From: Neostapfia colusana
Taxonomy: Eukaryota; Streptophyta; Magnoliopsida; Poales; Poaceae
Direction: 5' to 3'
Length of the DNA stretch: 64,000 nt
Assembly: GCA_030760725.1 (NCBI GenBank)
Contig: JASWHV010000005.1
Coordinates: 95,362,622 to 95,426,621 of the forward strand
Shown: piece by piece, positions 32,663-44,859 of the stretch
How positions within the stretch are numbered: position 1 is the stretch's first letter
How the letters are laid out: every line of letters starts with the position of its first letter
The notes under the pieces: generated by a model
What the model saw: the letters and a program-made list of their open reading frames with translations, nothing else
The model's database searches: none
What the model was told of the DNA's origin: nothing
Program-made: the position numbers and the translations under genes

Positions 32663-33476
32663 AGAGGTGGGCGTATGTGTCGAGTTATCCGGGTAGTGTT
32701 TGATTCGAATCACCGTCCCTCGCGGTTATGAGTACCGCTTGCTCACTGCGCTGTGACGTAGTAATCAAGTTGTGTGGGAATAGTTTGCCAAAGTTTTAAA
32801 TGCTGTTATGCTAATTATAAATTGCATGAAAACCATGGTTGAAGTAGGGATAGAGCAAACTAAAGTTATTTTTCACCTTGGGACAAGTAACATTGGAATG
32901 AAGCGTTTCTTGTTTGATTGTGGAGTTCCAATGTTGCTGGGCGCAAGGTCACTACTATTATGGTTAAAATCTGAAAGTTAAGGATGAACTCGTAGGCGAG
33001 TCTTTTCGCAAAGGACAGGCTTAGGTCCTAGGTTACTTTCATATAGAGTTCCATGCTTTAGGAGAGACGGTTAAGTCTTGCTGAGCCTTTGTGGTCACTC
33101 TTGCTATATAAGTGGTTTTGCAGGTAAACATCGACGCTATACAGAAGATTGTCCGGTGAGACTCGGAAACTTCCGAGTCAGGTCACCCTTGGAGAACCTA
33201 GCCGCTGCCATGTCTTCGTGTTGCTAGCGAGAGGAGTCCGCGGGCTGGATCTCTTCTCGAGTGCTTCTTAGATATTCATCGTGAGCTGTTTATAGACTTC
33301 CGCTGTAGCTATTTTATGTAAATTATTTACAAAGAACAGTTGTAAGCTTCCGCTTTGGTTTATGTAATACTGTGTTCCTTATATGTGTGCTGTTGGGTGC
33401 CGCATAACACGGCACCAACCAATGCGATTCCTCAGGCAAGGCGGCACGGTCCTGTGATCGGGGCCGGGCCCTCTCA
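32663..33476 (+). repeat. G1 LTR3, right part
   Basis: Starts with the second AGAGG copy (32663-32667), continues LTR3 with the structured element at 32889-32935, and ends CCCTCTCA at 33476. Copia RNase H resumes immediately afterwards. Confidence 0.93.
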
Positions 33477-33758
33477 GTTCAAACACTTAAGGACTATGGG
33501 GTTGATTTAGATAGTGTTCCACTGTTTTGTGATAACACTAGTGCAATTTGTATTGCTAAAAACCCCGTGAAACACTCTAGAACTAAGCACATTGACATTA
33601 GGTATCACTTTCTTCATTATAATGTTGAAAAAGGAAACATTGTGCTTCACCATGTCGATACCGAACAACAATTGGCTGATATTTTTACAAAACCTTTGGA
33701 CTTCACTCGTTTCTGTTTCATTCGTAGTGAAATAGGGGTTATGCATCCTCATGATTGA
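33477..33758 (+). pseudogene. copia pol, C-terminal RNase H piece beyond the G1 insertion
   Basis: The reading frame resumes at the second copy of the GTTCA duplication and encodes the end of a copia RNase H. Motifs include CDNTSAI, NPVKHSRTKHID and TEQQLADIFTKPLD, and it ends at a TGA at 33756-33758 after MHPHD. The text continues the RNase H interrupted at 3247 with no missing codons, which proves the two parts were one gene. The ending is typical of sirevirus-type copia pol. Confidence 0.92.
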
Positions 33759-34745
33759 GGGGGAGTTTTTGAAACTTTGAAAGTCTATGTGTGAATCTGA
33801 AACTAAAATAATATGAGCATAGTATTTCATACATATATGAATTTGTGATTCCTTTTACAGGCTGAAAGTTCTTACTACATTACTCATGTTATACATTTTG
33901 TAGTTTTTGCCATGACTAGTAATTGGAATAATTACTTACACTAAATCTGGTCATGATCGAACTTTCTTGCTGTTTTGAACTTGTTGCGTGCTCACAAGTG
34001 CTTTTAATCATAAAAAATTAATCAAGTGATCAGCTCACATGTTGAGTTTTCAAATAAAAAATTGAGAAAAGATCAAGAGAATATGCATGCATCACACTTC
34101 TTCTTTTGAGATTGCTTATCATTGCACTAAGATATGAACTTGGAAGGAATTGTGTATGACTAAAACCATGTCCTTAAGCTTCTGATTGTCAAATGACATA
34201 GGCTTGGCTTGGTTGGTTAGAATAAGTCTGATGCGGCATATAATCTCTTGCAAATATCATATGATCAACTTTGTGCCTTAAATGATTATGAATAATAAAA
34301 ATGCAGCAACATGTGTCATGTTTTCAGGTTTTGAAATAGTTGAGTAAGGGAGATCATGACTTGCTTAAACTGAAAAATATATTTGATCTCTAGCATGGCT
34401 TACACTACTTTATGTATCTCATTGATGTGATAGTGTAAGTAACCTGATAGTATGACTTGGATGAGCTTTGTTTTGTATGTATGCGCTATAATATGCTCAT
34501 AACATTTAAAAATTTCTCTTTTGAACCTTGCTGAATACATTGTCAAAGGGGTAGAAATATGTATAAGGAGAGATTTTTTTTACACTTTGCATATGTTATA
34601 CACTTTCTTCCTTCTCTGATTTTAAAAAATGGGGAGAAATTAATAAAGGGGGAGAAATGAGTTTTCAAAGCTTTTCAAAACTTTTCATAAGCCAATGTTT
34701 AGATTTTAATTGGTGTTGCCAATGCATTCATCAAGGGGGAGATTG
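33759..34745 (+). other. copia post-pol spacer with repeated polypurine tracts
   Basis: About 1 kb of AT-rich sequence with no convincing reading frame lies between the pol stop and the 3' LTR. Purine tracts containing GGGGGAG or GGGGAGAAA occur just after the stop (about 33757), near 34631, near 34649 and at 34735-34744, the last abutting the LTR. Multiple polypurine tracts in this position are described for sireviruses. Some relatives carry an env-like gene here; none is visible. Confidence 0.65.
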
Positions 34746-34840
34746 TGAGACCTATGTGTGCTGAATACATTGGCAATTAGGATAAAAGTTAGCATTAACA
34801 TTCAAAGTTCTGAATATTGCCAAAACATTCTTCTGTGGCA

Positions 34841-34940
34841 AGGTCCGACAAGTTCTTTGTTAGGTCCGCCAAGTGTTGGCAAGGTCCGACGCAAGGTCCG
34901 GAGAGCTCCTGCAAGGTCCGGAGAGCTTCTGTGAGGTCCG
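34841..34940 (+). repeat. AGGTCCG repeat cluster in the copia LTR
   Basis: Six copies of AGGTCCG start at 34841, 34862, 34882, 34894, 34914 and 34934. Spacings are 21, 20, 12, 20 and 20 bp. The last three share the longer unit GCAAGGTCCGGAGAGCT with small changes. It lies about 0.8-0.9 kb upstream of the LTR TATA box, in U3. Confidence 0.85.
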
Positions 34941-35758
34941 GAGCTTGTTTTTAGGGAGCTCCCGTGAAGTTTAACTCGTAGAACTGCAGCGTCTTGTTTT
35001 TGCTTTTAACTCGCAATGTTTCAAACTTGCTTTATGGTAAGGTTTGCTTAGTATTAATTTGCTAAGTTTTTGGTGTGTTTTGGTGGTTATGGATGTTATC
35101 ATTTGATATGGTTTGCAACATGCTTATGTGACGTGCTCATGTAAGGTGTTGTGGTTTTCGAACTAACGTGAGTCAAGTCGGGGACTTGTGCTCGGAAGAA
35201 TTGGTTGTTTATTCATGTGCAGGTGTTGCTTGAGTTCAAGACATGGCTGGTGACGGGATCCTTGGACTAGTCTCAGGGAGGAGATGAGGTTCCAACAACC
35301 AAGTTCGGGAGGAGCAGTGGTTGAGTTGATCGGGAGGTCGCGCTGCATGTTTGGATCAAGGGCAGTGCATATGAAGGTTGCGTGTACGTCGTTGGAAGGT
35401 GTTTGCACGTGTGCAAGGAGTGCATGGACGTGGCAACATTGTTCCAAGGCGTGATGAAGAGATGTGGACGTAAAGAATTGGTCGGAAAGGTTCAACCGAC
35501 TAGGTTATGGACTCAGGCTGCGGCTGAGTCGTGTTTGACTCAAATATGGAAAGTTTTGAGTTGGTTATGATAGGATTTCGTTTGGGTCACGAATTTGAGT
35601 TATTTTAGGAATGTTTGGGACGTTTCTAAGGTGTTTGGAAGTCTTAAGATTGCTTCTATCTGCGTATAGAAGAGTCTTGAGCAGTATTGGAAAGTTACTG
35701 TTTGAATCCAATTAGGAGTAGGAGTCCTAGTTTGAGTTGAGTTGGCCTTAGGGCTGGT

Positions 35759-35765
35759 TATATAA
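35759..35765 (+). promoter_or_regulatory. TATA box of the copia LTR
   Basis: TATATAA lies about 1.0 kb into the LTR, upstream of an AATAAA at 35827. This gives a conventional short R region. Transcription would start near 35790 (inference). Confidence 0.6.
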
Positions 35766-35826
35766 GCAAGGGGGGCCAAGTCTCGTGGGTGCACGACTTT
35801 AGGCTGTTCCTCTTGTGTTTCTATTG

Positions 35827-35832
35827 AATAAA
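35827..35832 (+). terminator. polyadenylation signal of the copia LTR
   Basis: AATAAA lies about 65 bp after the TATA box, in the correct order for the R region of a copia LTR. Confidence 0.5.
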
Positions 35833-36367
35833 GTTCATAGTTTAGAGGAGCTTTTGTGCCTTGTTCGTCCGACTTGTTTTTCGTCAAGTCTTTCTCGCCG
35901 AGTTTCTGGACAGACCGATGTTGCTTCGGAGTTTCGTTCATAACTCGAGTTTTACAGATCCGATTGACGTGATTCTTTTTGGGTTGTCTTCACAACTCAA
36001 TTATCTATCATCTGATAAAATTTCACGAGCTTCGGATCTGTAGTTTTTGAGATACACGAGTTTCTTTGCAGTGTTGCAGATCTGTTTTATATCGGATAGA
36101 ACAGATTGATCTTCGTTTAATGTTTTCATCGTATCTCAAGTTTTACTTCGTGTTTTATAGTGATTCTTGTTGCATTAGATCCGTGACTTTATTCTCTACC
36201 TCTCTACTTTATTTGTCACAGTTGAACACGTTTAAAAACACATGCACACATGGTTTCTTTAACCGATTGATTTTTTGCTGAGGGGTTTTTGTTGTTTCCG
36301 CTGCGAAAAGTTTTAATCTACCATTCACCCCCCTCTGGTAGCTTTTCACGTGTTCTTCGATCCTACA

Positions 36368-37850
36368 ATTACTCCGTTGTGCTTGCTTAACCAATCCATC
36401 CCGAGTATTATGTCAAGCTCTTGGGAATCCAAGACAATGAGGTTGGCAAGGAAGTCTACCCCCTTATTTTAAGGCTTACTTTCGGACATACTATATTAGT
36501 CCTCATCTCTCCGCCGGGAGAATTAACTAACATAGCGCATTTTAAGTGTGATATGGGTAGATTATGCTTGGCAACATACTTGGATGATATGAAGGAATGC
36601 GATGCTCCAGAATCAAATAAAATGGTGGATGGGTTGGAAATGGCAAGGAACATACCAATTACGATGTCCTTAGCCTGTTGTGCTTCCTCAGCAGAGACAT
36701 GGTTCAAGTTGCCGCGAGCATAGTATTGCTGTCCACGGTTTCCGTGATTGTCCCCTCCGTTCTGTCACGGGTTCTGCTTGGGCACGTTGCCTTGCTGTCC
36801 AGGGCTTCTCCTCGGGTACTGACTCGCGAAGTGTCCTGTTTCCCCGCATGCAAAGCATACCCTGTTGCCTACGGCAGCAGGTACGTTGGGGCGGGGGTTT
36901 TTAACAGGAGCGCCCATGTTGGGTCGGGGCACAGGAGGCAAAGGCACACGAGGTGCTTGTGCAACGGGTCGTTGCTATGGTGGCTGATTAGGGCGGTATG
37001 CAGGAGCGGTCGATCCATACTGCGGTGCAGCTGGGGGCATGTACCGAAGCCGTACGTTGCTCCCATGAGGCTGGTATGGCATCTTCCTCTTGCACTCTCG
37101 CTCGATCTCTTGGATCTTGCTTTCAACCACTATAGCCTTGTCAACCAGCTTATGGAAGCTCGCGTAGTCATTGTTGAGGAGCTGAACCTGGATCTCATTG
37201 TTCAACCCTCTCATGAACAGGTATGGCTTCCGTTGGTCCGAGTTGACATCTTCGGGGGCATACCGGGACAGTTGCGTGAACTTGTTGAGATACTCATTCA
37301 TGCTTCTCTGTCCTTGGCGGAGACCTTCAAACTCCTGTCTCTTGAGCATCATTACACCAGCAGGGATGTAATGAGAGCGGAAACTCTCCTTGAACTCAGT
37401 CCAAGTGATCGTCTCTGGGTCGTCATTAGCGTTGGATAGGGCATCCCACCAGTAAGCGGCAGCTCCCATGAGTTGGTGTGACGCAAAAAGAAACTTCTCT
37501 CGGTCATTGCACTGCACTATGGCAAGCTTCTTCTCCATGGATTTCAACCAGTCGTCGGCCTCCATGGGGTCGTTAGCTTGAGCAGAGGTGGGTGGTCGAG
37601 TCCTCATGAACTCTCCCAGTCTGTTATGAGCCTGCGGGAGTGGTGGCGGTGGTGCCGGAACGGGGTTGTTGTTGTTGGCCTGCAACTGACCCAAAGTTTG
37701 GATCATGGTTTGCATAAGTTGATTCTGCATGGCCATCAACCGTTCCAGGTTGTTCTCACCAGCTCCAGGGTTAACAAGAATTTTGTCGTGGCCATCCTCT
37801 TGGTTGCCATGGTAGTTCCTTCCTTGGCAGCCGGCGTTTCCTCTCACCAT
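36368..37850 (-). pseudogene. G4 gag and start of protease, broken
   Basis: ATG 37850 (MVRGNAGCQGRN). Retrotrans_gag domain is clear (EADDWLKSMEKKL, AYWWDAL, FRSHYIPAG). In-frame stops lie at 36975-36977 and 36765-36767. The zinc knuckle reads CFACGETGHFASQY, so its last Cys is Tyr. Protease follows (LFDSGASHSFI near 36560-36610), then a frameshift in a G run near 36457, then IILGMDWLSKHNGVI up to the copia junction. Gag is closely similar in layout to G2 gag. This copy is dead and older than G2. Confidence 0.9.
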
Positions 37851-38331
37851 TTGTGAGAGAGAACGAAATAGAATAGAGGTTAGAAAGTTAGATGGATTCC
37901 CCTCACTATATGCATCAAGGCGGGTTGGACTATATATATTAGTCCATATGAGGATGTGAACGAGTGCCGATGCATCTCACACCTCTTTCTACTTATGTGT
38001 GGTTATGTCAACGCTCGGGACGTTCCACAACTCACACTAAGCACACAATCACAAGCAATCACCACAAGGGCTCACACAACTCCTATTCAAGGCTTATTTA
38101 ATGGGGGTCCTATATGACTTAGGGTGATGCCACATCTGTGATCCAACTATGGCTTCTTCTAGGCTTGTATCCTATGGTCAGCGTGGCTTAGCTTACCAAT
38201 CTGAGATCTATCTCGGTTGTGTGATCTATGATCAACCCATGGCAGGTTGACACCAATCTGTGCCTGATACCAACTTGTGACCTCTATCTAAGCGTGTAAC
38301 CTACCATCAACCCGTGGCTCTGATACCAAAC
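37851..38331 (-). other. G4 leader with primer binding site
   Basis: The minus strand reads TGGTATCAGAGCC at 38328-38316, adjacent to the LTR. The remaining about 470 bp has no frame of note, and no ORF0 like that of G2. The repeated phrase CTCTGATACCAA/GATACCAACTTG near 38265 and 38320 may be a partial duplication of the primer site. Confidence 0.8.
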
Positions 38332-38345
38332 TGTGACGCCCTCAA

Positions 38346-38411
38346 TTCTGTGGAAAACCACAGAACCGAGAACTGATGCATATGTGTGCCCAGGATGTTC
38401 GTCACACATAT
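38346..38411 (-). other. paired hairpins at the 3' end of the G4 LTR
   Basis: TTCTGTGG-AAAA-CCACAGAA (38346-38365) is a perfect 8-bp stem. ATATGTGTG (38380-38388) pairs with CACACATAT (38403-38411) around a loop with CCCAGGAT. G2 has the same two-hairpin layout with other stem sequences. Confidence 0.7.
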
Positions 38412-40502
38412 ACACATCATCCACAAACTGAATTTCAGAATATATGTGACCACGAATAACAGAGTTTATTACAATGTCTCATGAGTCTTGGACTCATGCT
38501 CACAGCAGAAGTCTTAATCTAACAGCGGAAGTCTTTATTTCCATGCAGCGGAAGTTTTCTAACTAGTGCGGAAGCAATCTAAGCAGTAGCAGCGGCTCCA
38601 TCTCTACTCCATTCCCACAGGCAAAGTTGAGGACAGATTACACGCCTAATGCTCCACCTGGTCTTCATAGTAATCTTCTCATGTTGCTGATGATGAAATA
38701 ATAATGCAAGTTTGAGTACAATGATGTACTCAACAAGTGCGGGAAAATATGATATGTAGCTCACAACAAGGTAGGTATAAAAGGCTCATTGCAGAAAGCA
38801 AAGTTATTAATAAAAAACAACGATAAAATAGCAACTTATCTTTAAGTGAATGTAATCCCAACATGTATTAAAATACCAATCATACCTCCATTACGTTCAT
38901 TACCTTCCATGTCCCAACCAGACATTAATGAACCTCATTCTTGCTCACGAATACCTTCTTGTATTAGCTACCATCTCATCTCATAAACAATTCCGTCTCA
39001 CAACGAGGCCAATCTCGTTGCCACGACTCAACAGTCATGTATCCAAATCTTATCACCCGGACTCAACAGTCATGAAAACCAAATCAAAATCAAACCATAA
39101 CCAAAACCATAACCAATAACCATAGCCAATAACCATCCCAACTAATCATGGAAGTTGGCTAGGCGCTCGTGACCATAAGCTCGGCTATCATGATAGTTTT
39201 AAGACTCTACAGAGTTTGCACCTCTTTACCCACAAGTTTGTGATTTCGTCACCCGTCGGTGACTGCAGAACCTCCATTGTACCAGTACACAACCGTCGGT
39301 GTATGGCCAAGAGATCACAAAATAGCCTTTACAAAGGGGCTACTAGATGTATGGACTCACTAAGGTTTCACCGGCAGGCTAGAATCTCCAATTCTCCCAC
39401 CCACAGGCCCTCTCTTGTGCCATGCAGTTCCCAGGGCAGTCCTCACTCGACTCCCATTCCCCACGCCTTCCACGGTCCATAACAATCTAGTAACTTACCT
39501 AATTAGTCAGCTAAGCCGCACCCATACTTGGCCTTGTGGTGGCAATGTTATCCTGGCATGTGCTCGCATGAACCGGTCCTTAGATCTAAGGCAAGTAAAC
39601 CACCATCTCATTCTACCTAATTCACAAACCCGACTTGTCTAGATCTCCGTCCGATCCATGTTCATTAACAACATCAGTTTCTTATTACGAGTGCAGTTAG
39701 CTAGACACATCTATCTCGCTTCCCAATCCCATGGACTCAGCGAAGCTTAAAAGTAAAACCATACGTGACTAATAAACTTCCCTGGCGACAAGGGTGGTTT
39801 AACCAAAACTAGTAAACTCCTATAAAAGGGTTTCCCATCATATTTGACTCAGCACACACACTTTTTTGCAAAACAAAACAATTTCCCAAAACATAGGATC
39901 AATATGGTCAAGGGGCACTTGCCTTGTTTTGGCGGTTCCTGTTGCTCAAAATCTTGTTGTTGTAGTCCGTCGTAGGTAGCTCCCTGAGCTTGTCCTTCTA
40001 TACACGATCAAGCACATACAAAATTCACAGCAATCAATATCATGCATAAATTCTACTTTAAGATGCAATGATGTATATGCATGTTAATCCTATGGTGCAG
40101 TTTTTATTAGATTGGTTTGTACGTGTTCTAGCATGGATTGCATGGTTTTACGATGAACAGAGGTGTTCGGATCAAATGTGGACGTGGCGATGTCTTTAGA
40201 TCTAGATCAAACTGATCAACAAGTTATCTTTCCACGAAAAAGTTTCTGTTCAAAAGGAATCGAAGAACAGATGCAAAGAAAACGCAATGATGTCGTAAGG
40301 TGGCATTAGAGACCTACCTTGTGTTCTTCTTAGTCTCGGGGTCCTTCTCTTATTAGACTGATCGTTGGGGCTCTCTTCCGGTGATCTCTCTTGACCAAAC
40401 TCCGGCGAAGGGTTTATTCGGCGAGCTGAGGGCTAGGGCTCTAAGTCGTTGGCTCAGGAGTTGGAAAAGAAGTTCGTGGTTTCAGCCAAAGGTTCTGGGT
40501 TC

Positions 40503-40510
40503 TATTTATA
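40503..40510 (-). promoter_or_regulatory. TATA box of G4 LTR
   Basis: The minus strand reads TATAAATA, about 1.0 kb into the LTR after discounting the solo LTR insert. The ACGTG array lies just upstream of it. Confidence 0.55.
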
Positions 40511-40719
40511 ATCGGGAGAAGAAGAGTCCTAATCTGATTGTATTTCAAATAAGAGTCCTATTCATATTGTCGTTGAATCTTAACAACTTATCTTTAGTTG
40601 ATTTGGTGCGGTAACATTGTGGAATTCATGTCGGTTTCCTCCCGTACCGGTATTCCCACGCGTACAGAAGCAAAAACCGCTCCGGAACTCGTTACCTCCG
40701 CGGTGATAAGCTCTGGAAG

Positions 40720-41305
40720 ATCCACGTGTCCATCGGGCCTAGTCTCCCCCCTTCCGCAGAGACACGCCCCGGTTGTGCCGCGTGTCAAGCGAGCGAGACA
40801 TCCCTCTTTCTCAGAGGCGGGTTCCGCGTGCGCCACGTGTATGGTGGGTCGGTACCTCCCCTCTTAACAGAGGCAAACTCCGCGAATGCCACGTGTCAGT
40901 TCCGGACCTCCCCCTCTCTTCGAAGGTTGCTCCGGGGTGCCACGTGTCAATTTTGGACCTCCCTCTCTTCGGAGGTGAGCTCCGTGAATGCCACGCGTCA
41001 AGTAGCGCCGGACTCCCTTTTTCCTCAGAGATGAGCTCCGAGGTCGACACTTGTCTATCAGCGTCGGACCTCCCGGAGGCGAGTTCTGGAGGTGACACGT
41101 TTTCGGCAGTGTCGGACCTCCCGGAGGTAAGCTCCGAAGCTGACACGTGTCCAGCGTGGCTGGTCCTCTCTTTTCCGCGGTGAATAGCTCCTAAGGTGAC
41201 ACATGTCCTGCGGGACTGCCCTCGCTTCTCCGCAGAGGCTAGCTACAGGGGCAACACGTGTCCCACAGGGTCGGACCTCTCCCCCTTTGCGGAGATGAGC
41301 CCCGA
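40720..41305. repeat. degenerate about 60-bp tandem array with ACGTG cores in G4 U3
   Basis: About ten diverged units alternate a CCACGTGTC-like box, GGACCTCCC and a GAGGTGAGCTCCG-like segment. ACGTG or close variants recur near 40722, 40843, 40891, 40941, 40993, 41097, 41145, 41205 and 41257. ACGTG is the core of plant G-box/ABRE elements. The array continues after the solo LTR at 45354-45440. Confidence 0.75.
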
Positions 41306-44300
41306 TGTAAGGGCCTCAGTTTTTGACACATGCTTGAAGTGCCATCACCACACGCACACCTCATTTGAAGCAAGTTGATAAACACATTTGAAGAGCAAGT
41401 AACCACCATCAACATGCTCATAAGGGAACAAACTCACATATTGCAAAAGTGGTATTTCCCACATGTGATATACAGGGGCTGGGCATATGAGGACTCCTAC
41501 TCAGTGTTAGGAATGTCCATGCCAAGTTTCACCCAAATTCAAAACCTTTTTGAGGTCATTTTGGGTATAGCTAGAAAGAGGGCAGTCTGAACTCAAATGC
41601 AAATTCAAACTGTTTTGATCCCATAAATTCAAAAGTGGGAGGCATATTCTTACTCAGCACATTTTTGTAAGCTCACACACCAATTTTTACTCTATTTGGA
41701 GTTAATCTTGACATGAGCTAAGTGGGGCAAATTCAAACTTTATTTGAATTTCAAACTGAACATGTGCTGAAATTTATCCAAACCAAACCCAATTTGAATT
41801 CTAACCAATTCAAATGGCTCAGAGGTGAATAATTCAAATCACAATGGGCAGTTTAGGGCTTACTGTTTACAACAGTGATTTGGAGTTAATTTCAGAGGTT
41901 AAAAGAAAATTGGGACCCACATGTCAGCCACTGAGAAGATCTAACCGAGTGGACTTTCAGTGCTCGGGTCCCCGAGCTTCTCCCGAGAGCGCCACCGAGG
42001 GGAGGCCACCGCGCCACCACCTGCTTGCCGCCACGGCCGCTGAACCGACTTCCGGGGCCCTTATCTAGGTGTCCGAGCAGTCGCCGGTGCTCCCCATCCC
42101 TACCCCGACGCACTCTCACCCAACAGACTGAAACTCCTCGCCGCCCGAGTGAACTTTCGGTTCCTCATCGCCCGGCCGATCCAGTGATCCTCCCAGCGAT
42201 CTGAGACCAGCACCGGGTGCGCCAAGCCATCTTCGACACCCTCGTGTCGGTTCCAGACCATGCGCAGTCCTCCCCGAGCTCCATCCAGGCGATCTTTCCT
42301 CTACCGGTTCAGCTCAATCCGCCACTGCGGGAATCATCCTTCCGGCCACCACAGCCCACCGTTCACTGAGCTGTGAACAGCAAAGAGGTTCACCTTCAGT
42401 CCCTCTTTCATTCCCGCAAGCTCCGGCGGCGTGACAAACACTGCTCAGGCCGGAATTTCATGTTTTCGCGACGGTGTGCAAAAGTGGAGTCGGCACCGAT
42501 CAGAGAAATTCGTAAACCACACTGCATCACTCATCCTCTCATGGAGAGGATCACTTCTAGTTGCCCGTACGAGTCCATAGGTGCCGGAACCACGAAGAAC
42601 CATGGAGGGAAGCCGCTGTTCTTCCAGTTTTAGTAGAAATCCTGATTTCCGGCCTAGGTCGCACGGTGACAGCCCAACACAGCCCTTCCCGGGCTCCGTG
42701 GAGCTCATGTCGACCTTTCCAATGGTCCACTGATGCTCGACGACCCTTAGCTCGATCGAGTGAGGTGCTAGGGAGGACGGGCAACACGGCCGAAGTTCTC
42801 CCGAGGCTGCGGCTCGTCGCCGACCATGTGCCGGCCATTTTCATGATGAGCTGAGCCTGGAATCGTGTTCCCCGAGTGAAAATAGGCAGGGGCGGCCGGA
42901 ATCATGAAGCTTGGAGCTCCACAGAGGCTGCCGGCGAGCTCTCCGGCGAGGTAACCCGGCGGCAGAGCGCGGGCGGCGGGAGGTAGACGAAGGGGGTGGA
43001 CCCCAGCCGTCAGCGGCAGATATTTTAAATCGAGATCAGGCTGCGGCTCAGATCCGGTGTGCTGGCACGCAAATACCCCATAGACTCTGGTGTGCCAACG
43101 CCTCAGTGCGCAACACGTGTCCCCGTGGCCCACCGGCAGATTTAAACTTTTCCCCGATTTTCAGATTTCATTCAAACTTCAAATCCTCATAACTTGGGCT
43201 AGGAAACTCCAAATCGAGTGAACCAAATTTTGTTGTATTCAGCTCTTTGAGCACTTTCCAGCAAATCAAGTTTAACTTCATTAAAATCCTTAATTCTCCA
43301 GAATTAATTCCTCAAAATTTAAACTGTGTGGAATTTTAACTGGAGAATCCCTTGGAGGAAAATTCTGAAATTTGGCTGGGATGTTCACCAAAATATCCCT
43401 GAACTACCATAAAAAGTTCAGGTCCATTTGAGCTCATTTGATCCGCCTAATGGTGTGATTAGTGAAACTGTTCCAGAAAAAATAGAAAATGTTCAGAAAC
43501 ATTTTCAGAAATTTCTCTGAAATTGTTTAGCTCATATCTTTAGCTAGGAACCTTAAAATTAAGTGAAACCAACTCCATTAGAACCCTCTGAAAATCTAGT
43601 TTTCATAAAGTCATAGCTTGTTTCATGAAAATCCTTAGAACACCCTAAAAGCCTTCAATTAAGGTCAAGTACATAATTAATTGTGGAGGGCTCCAATGAG
43701 CTTTGCTGCAACTAAAACTTGACCGAATTTCTGTTTAGGTTGTAACCAAGCCACAGTAAAAGTTTCACAGTCTTTGGGTCTGTCTAGTGAGACTTAGAAG
43801 GTTCACAAATTTAAAACTCAATTGAAATGCATTTAATTAATACATGTACTTCTTATATCTTGTAGTCGCTAAGGTCGAGGAGGAACCCGAAGTCCTAGAC
43901 TTCGTTACTCCGGAGGAGCAGCTAGCCTACGACCAAGAGCAGCAAGGAAAGCTCCACTTTGCATTATCCTTCTTACAAATTTTTATTGTTTTGAGCACTT
44001 ACTTGAGTATGATGACTCCTTGCATTAGAGTCTTGTTTGGAAACCCAATTGCATAGACAAGAAAACCATGGGTTGGGTTTAGAATTGCAAACCCCGTTAG
44101 CTATGCAAAGCTAAGTTAGGGTAGGATTCGGTACAAGTCGAGTAGTTGGAACTACTCGCGAGCATAGGCTAGAGGCACTCGACTCGGGTAGAGATAGCAC
44201 ATGATACACATGGCAAGAAAGATGAGACCGAGCGGAGAGTAAGGGCAGCAGGACTTTAGGGCTTGTGTGCTGTAGCTCCACTTGTGTCGATTGAGGACCG

Positions 44301-44786
44301 AGCCATGTGCGGGCCTTTTGAACAAGCTAGAACAGTACCGAAGACCTACCGGATATATGGGAACCGGGAAACCGATGTAACTAGGGTAGCTGGGTGTTGA
44401 GGCATAGCTGGTCGTTCAGAGGGTAGGTTGAGAGCTCGAGGTGTAAATCGGCTGGCGGCACTGAGATGCGCGTGCAGAGACCTCTTGCTCGGGACGATTG
44501 GACCGGTTCAACATTTGGCTAACGGGTGAAAGGTGGTTGCGTACGGCGTCCGTGATGGTTGCTGTAGGCAATATGGAGTACGGGCGTACGTGACGGGTTA
44601 TTCGGGTAACCCTACAGGTGTAAATCGATTATAATCACCGTCCCTCGCGGTCAGTGAGTACCACTTGTTCACTGTACCGTGACATAGAAAGAATAGGCTA
44701 GTTACATGTTAAAATGTCGCTGATTGAAAGATGGACTTGATTGTTAATGATTTGCTATAGTTTAGAGCTAATTAAAGTTCCTTTCA

Positions 44787-44859
44787 ACTTTGGGCAAAGT
44801 ACATGAGAGAAATGCGTTTCTTGTTTGATTGCGGCTCTCTCATGTGCCTTAGCGTAAGG
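44787..44859 (+). other. structured LTR element in the solo LTR
   Basis: ACATGAGAGA (44801-44810) pairs with TCTCTCATGT (44836-44845) around a loop with GCGTTTCTTGTTTGATTG. It is flanked by ACTTTG/CAAAGT (44787-44800) and CCTTA/TAAGG (44847-44859). All three stems differ in sequence from those in G1 and G5 yet pair. Confidence 0.78.

Larger units (their letters stand above)
3248..33476 (+). mobile_element. G1: compound Ty3/gypsy chromovirus (Tekay-like), LTR-gag/pol-LTR-partial leader-partial LTR
   Basis: Bounded by TG...CA ends and the duplication GTTCA on both sides (3243-3247, 33477-33481). Order: LTR1 3248-7368, internal 7369-13446, LTR2 13447-17567, a second but truncated leader 17568-17919, then LTR3 lacking its first about 1.27 kb (17920-19955 and 32668-33476). 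LTR3 is split by the minus-strand element G2. LTR1 and LTR2 are both exactly 4121 bp. A single duplication around a three-LTR structure implies rearrangement after insertion. The integrase C-terminal chromodomain and the primer binding site place it among chromoviruses; the Tekay label is by resemblance of pol and LTR length. Confidence 0.93.
1..36367 (+). mobile_element. Ty1/copia retrotransposon, sirevirus-like, 5' end outside window, split by G1 insertion
   Basis: Copia-order pol (protease, integrase, RT, RNase H) runs left to right in 1-3247 and resumes at 33477. The intervening 30 kb is another element flanked by the 5-bp duplication GTTCA (3243-3247 and 33477-33481). Removing the insert plus one copy of the duplication rejoins the RNase H frame exactly. 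The 3' LTR is 34746-36367. Purine-rich tracts are repeated between the pol stop and the LTR, a feature known in sireviruses, so the clade call is by resemblance. The element sits in the protease region of gypsy element G4. Its 5' LTR, gag and left target duplication are not in the window. Confidence 0.9.
34746..36367 (+). repeat. copia 3' LTR
   Basis: The LTR starts with TGAGACC directly after the polypurine tract AAGGGGGAGATTG and ends with GATCCTACA. Beyond it the sequence changes abruptly to minus-strand gypsy protease coding sequence. Length is 1622 bp. It holds a TATA box, an AATAAA signal and a 20-bp-periodic AGGTCCG repeat. The partner LTR is outside the window, so both boundaries rest on the internal signals and on the junction with G4. 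Confidence 0.8.

Noticed and set aside
35163..36281. Short frames in the copia LTR as genes
   Set aside because: All are under 115 codons, overlap LTR regulatory signals and match no family.
36678..37439. Plus-strand frame of 253 codons
   Set aside because: Antisense shadow of the G4 gag on the minus strand, which has the domain motifs.
40720..41305. CRISPR-like or satellite array
   Set aside because: Units are degenerate, no unique spacers of equal length, and they lie within a plant LTR promoter.
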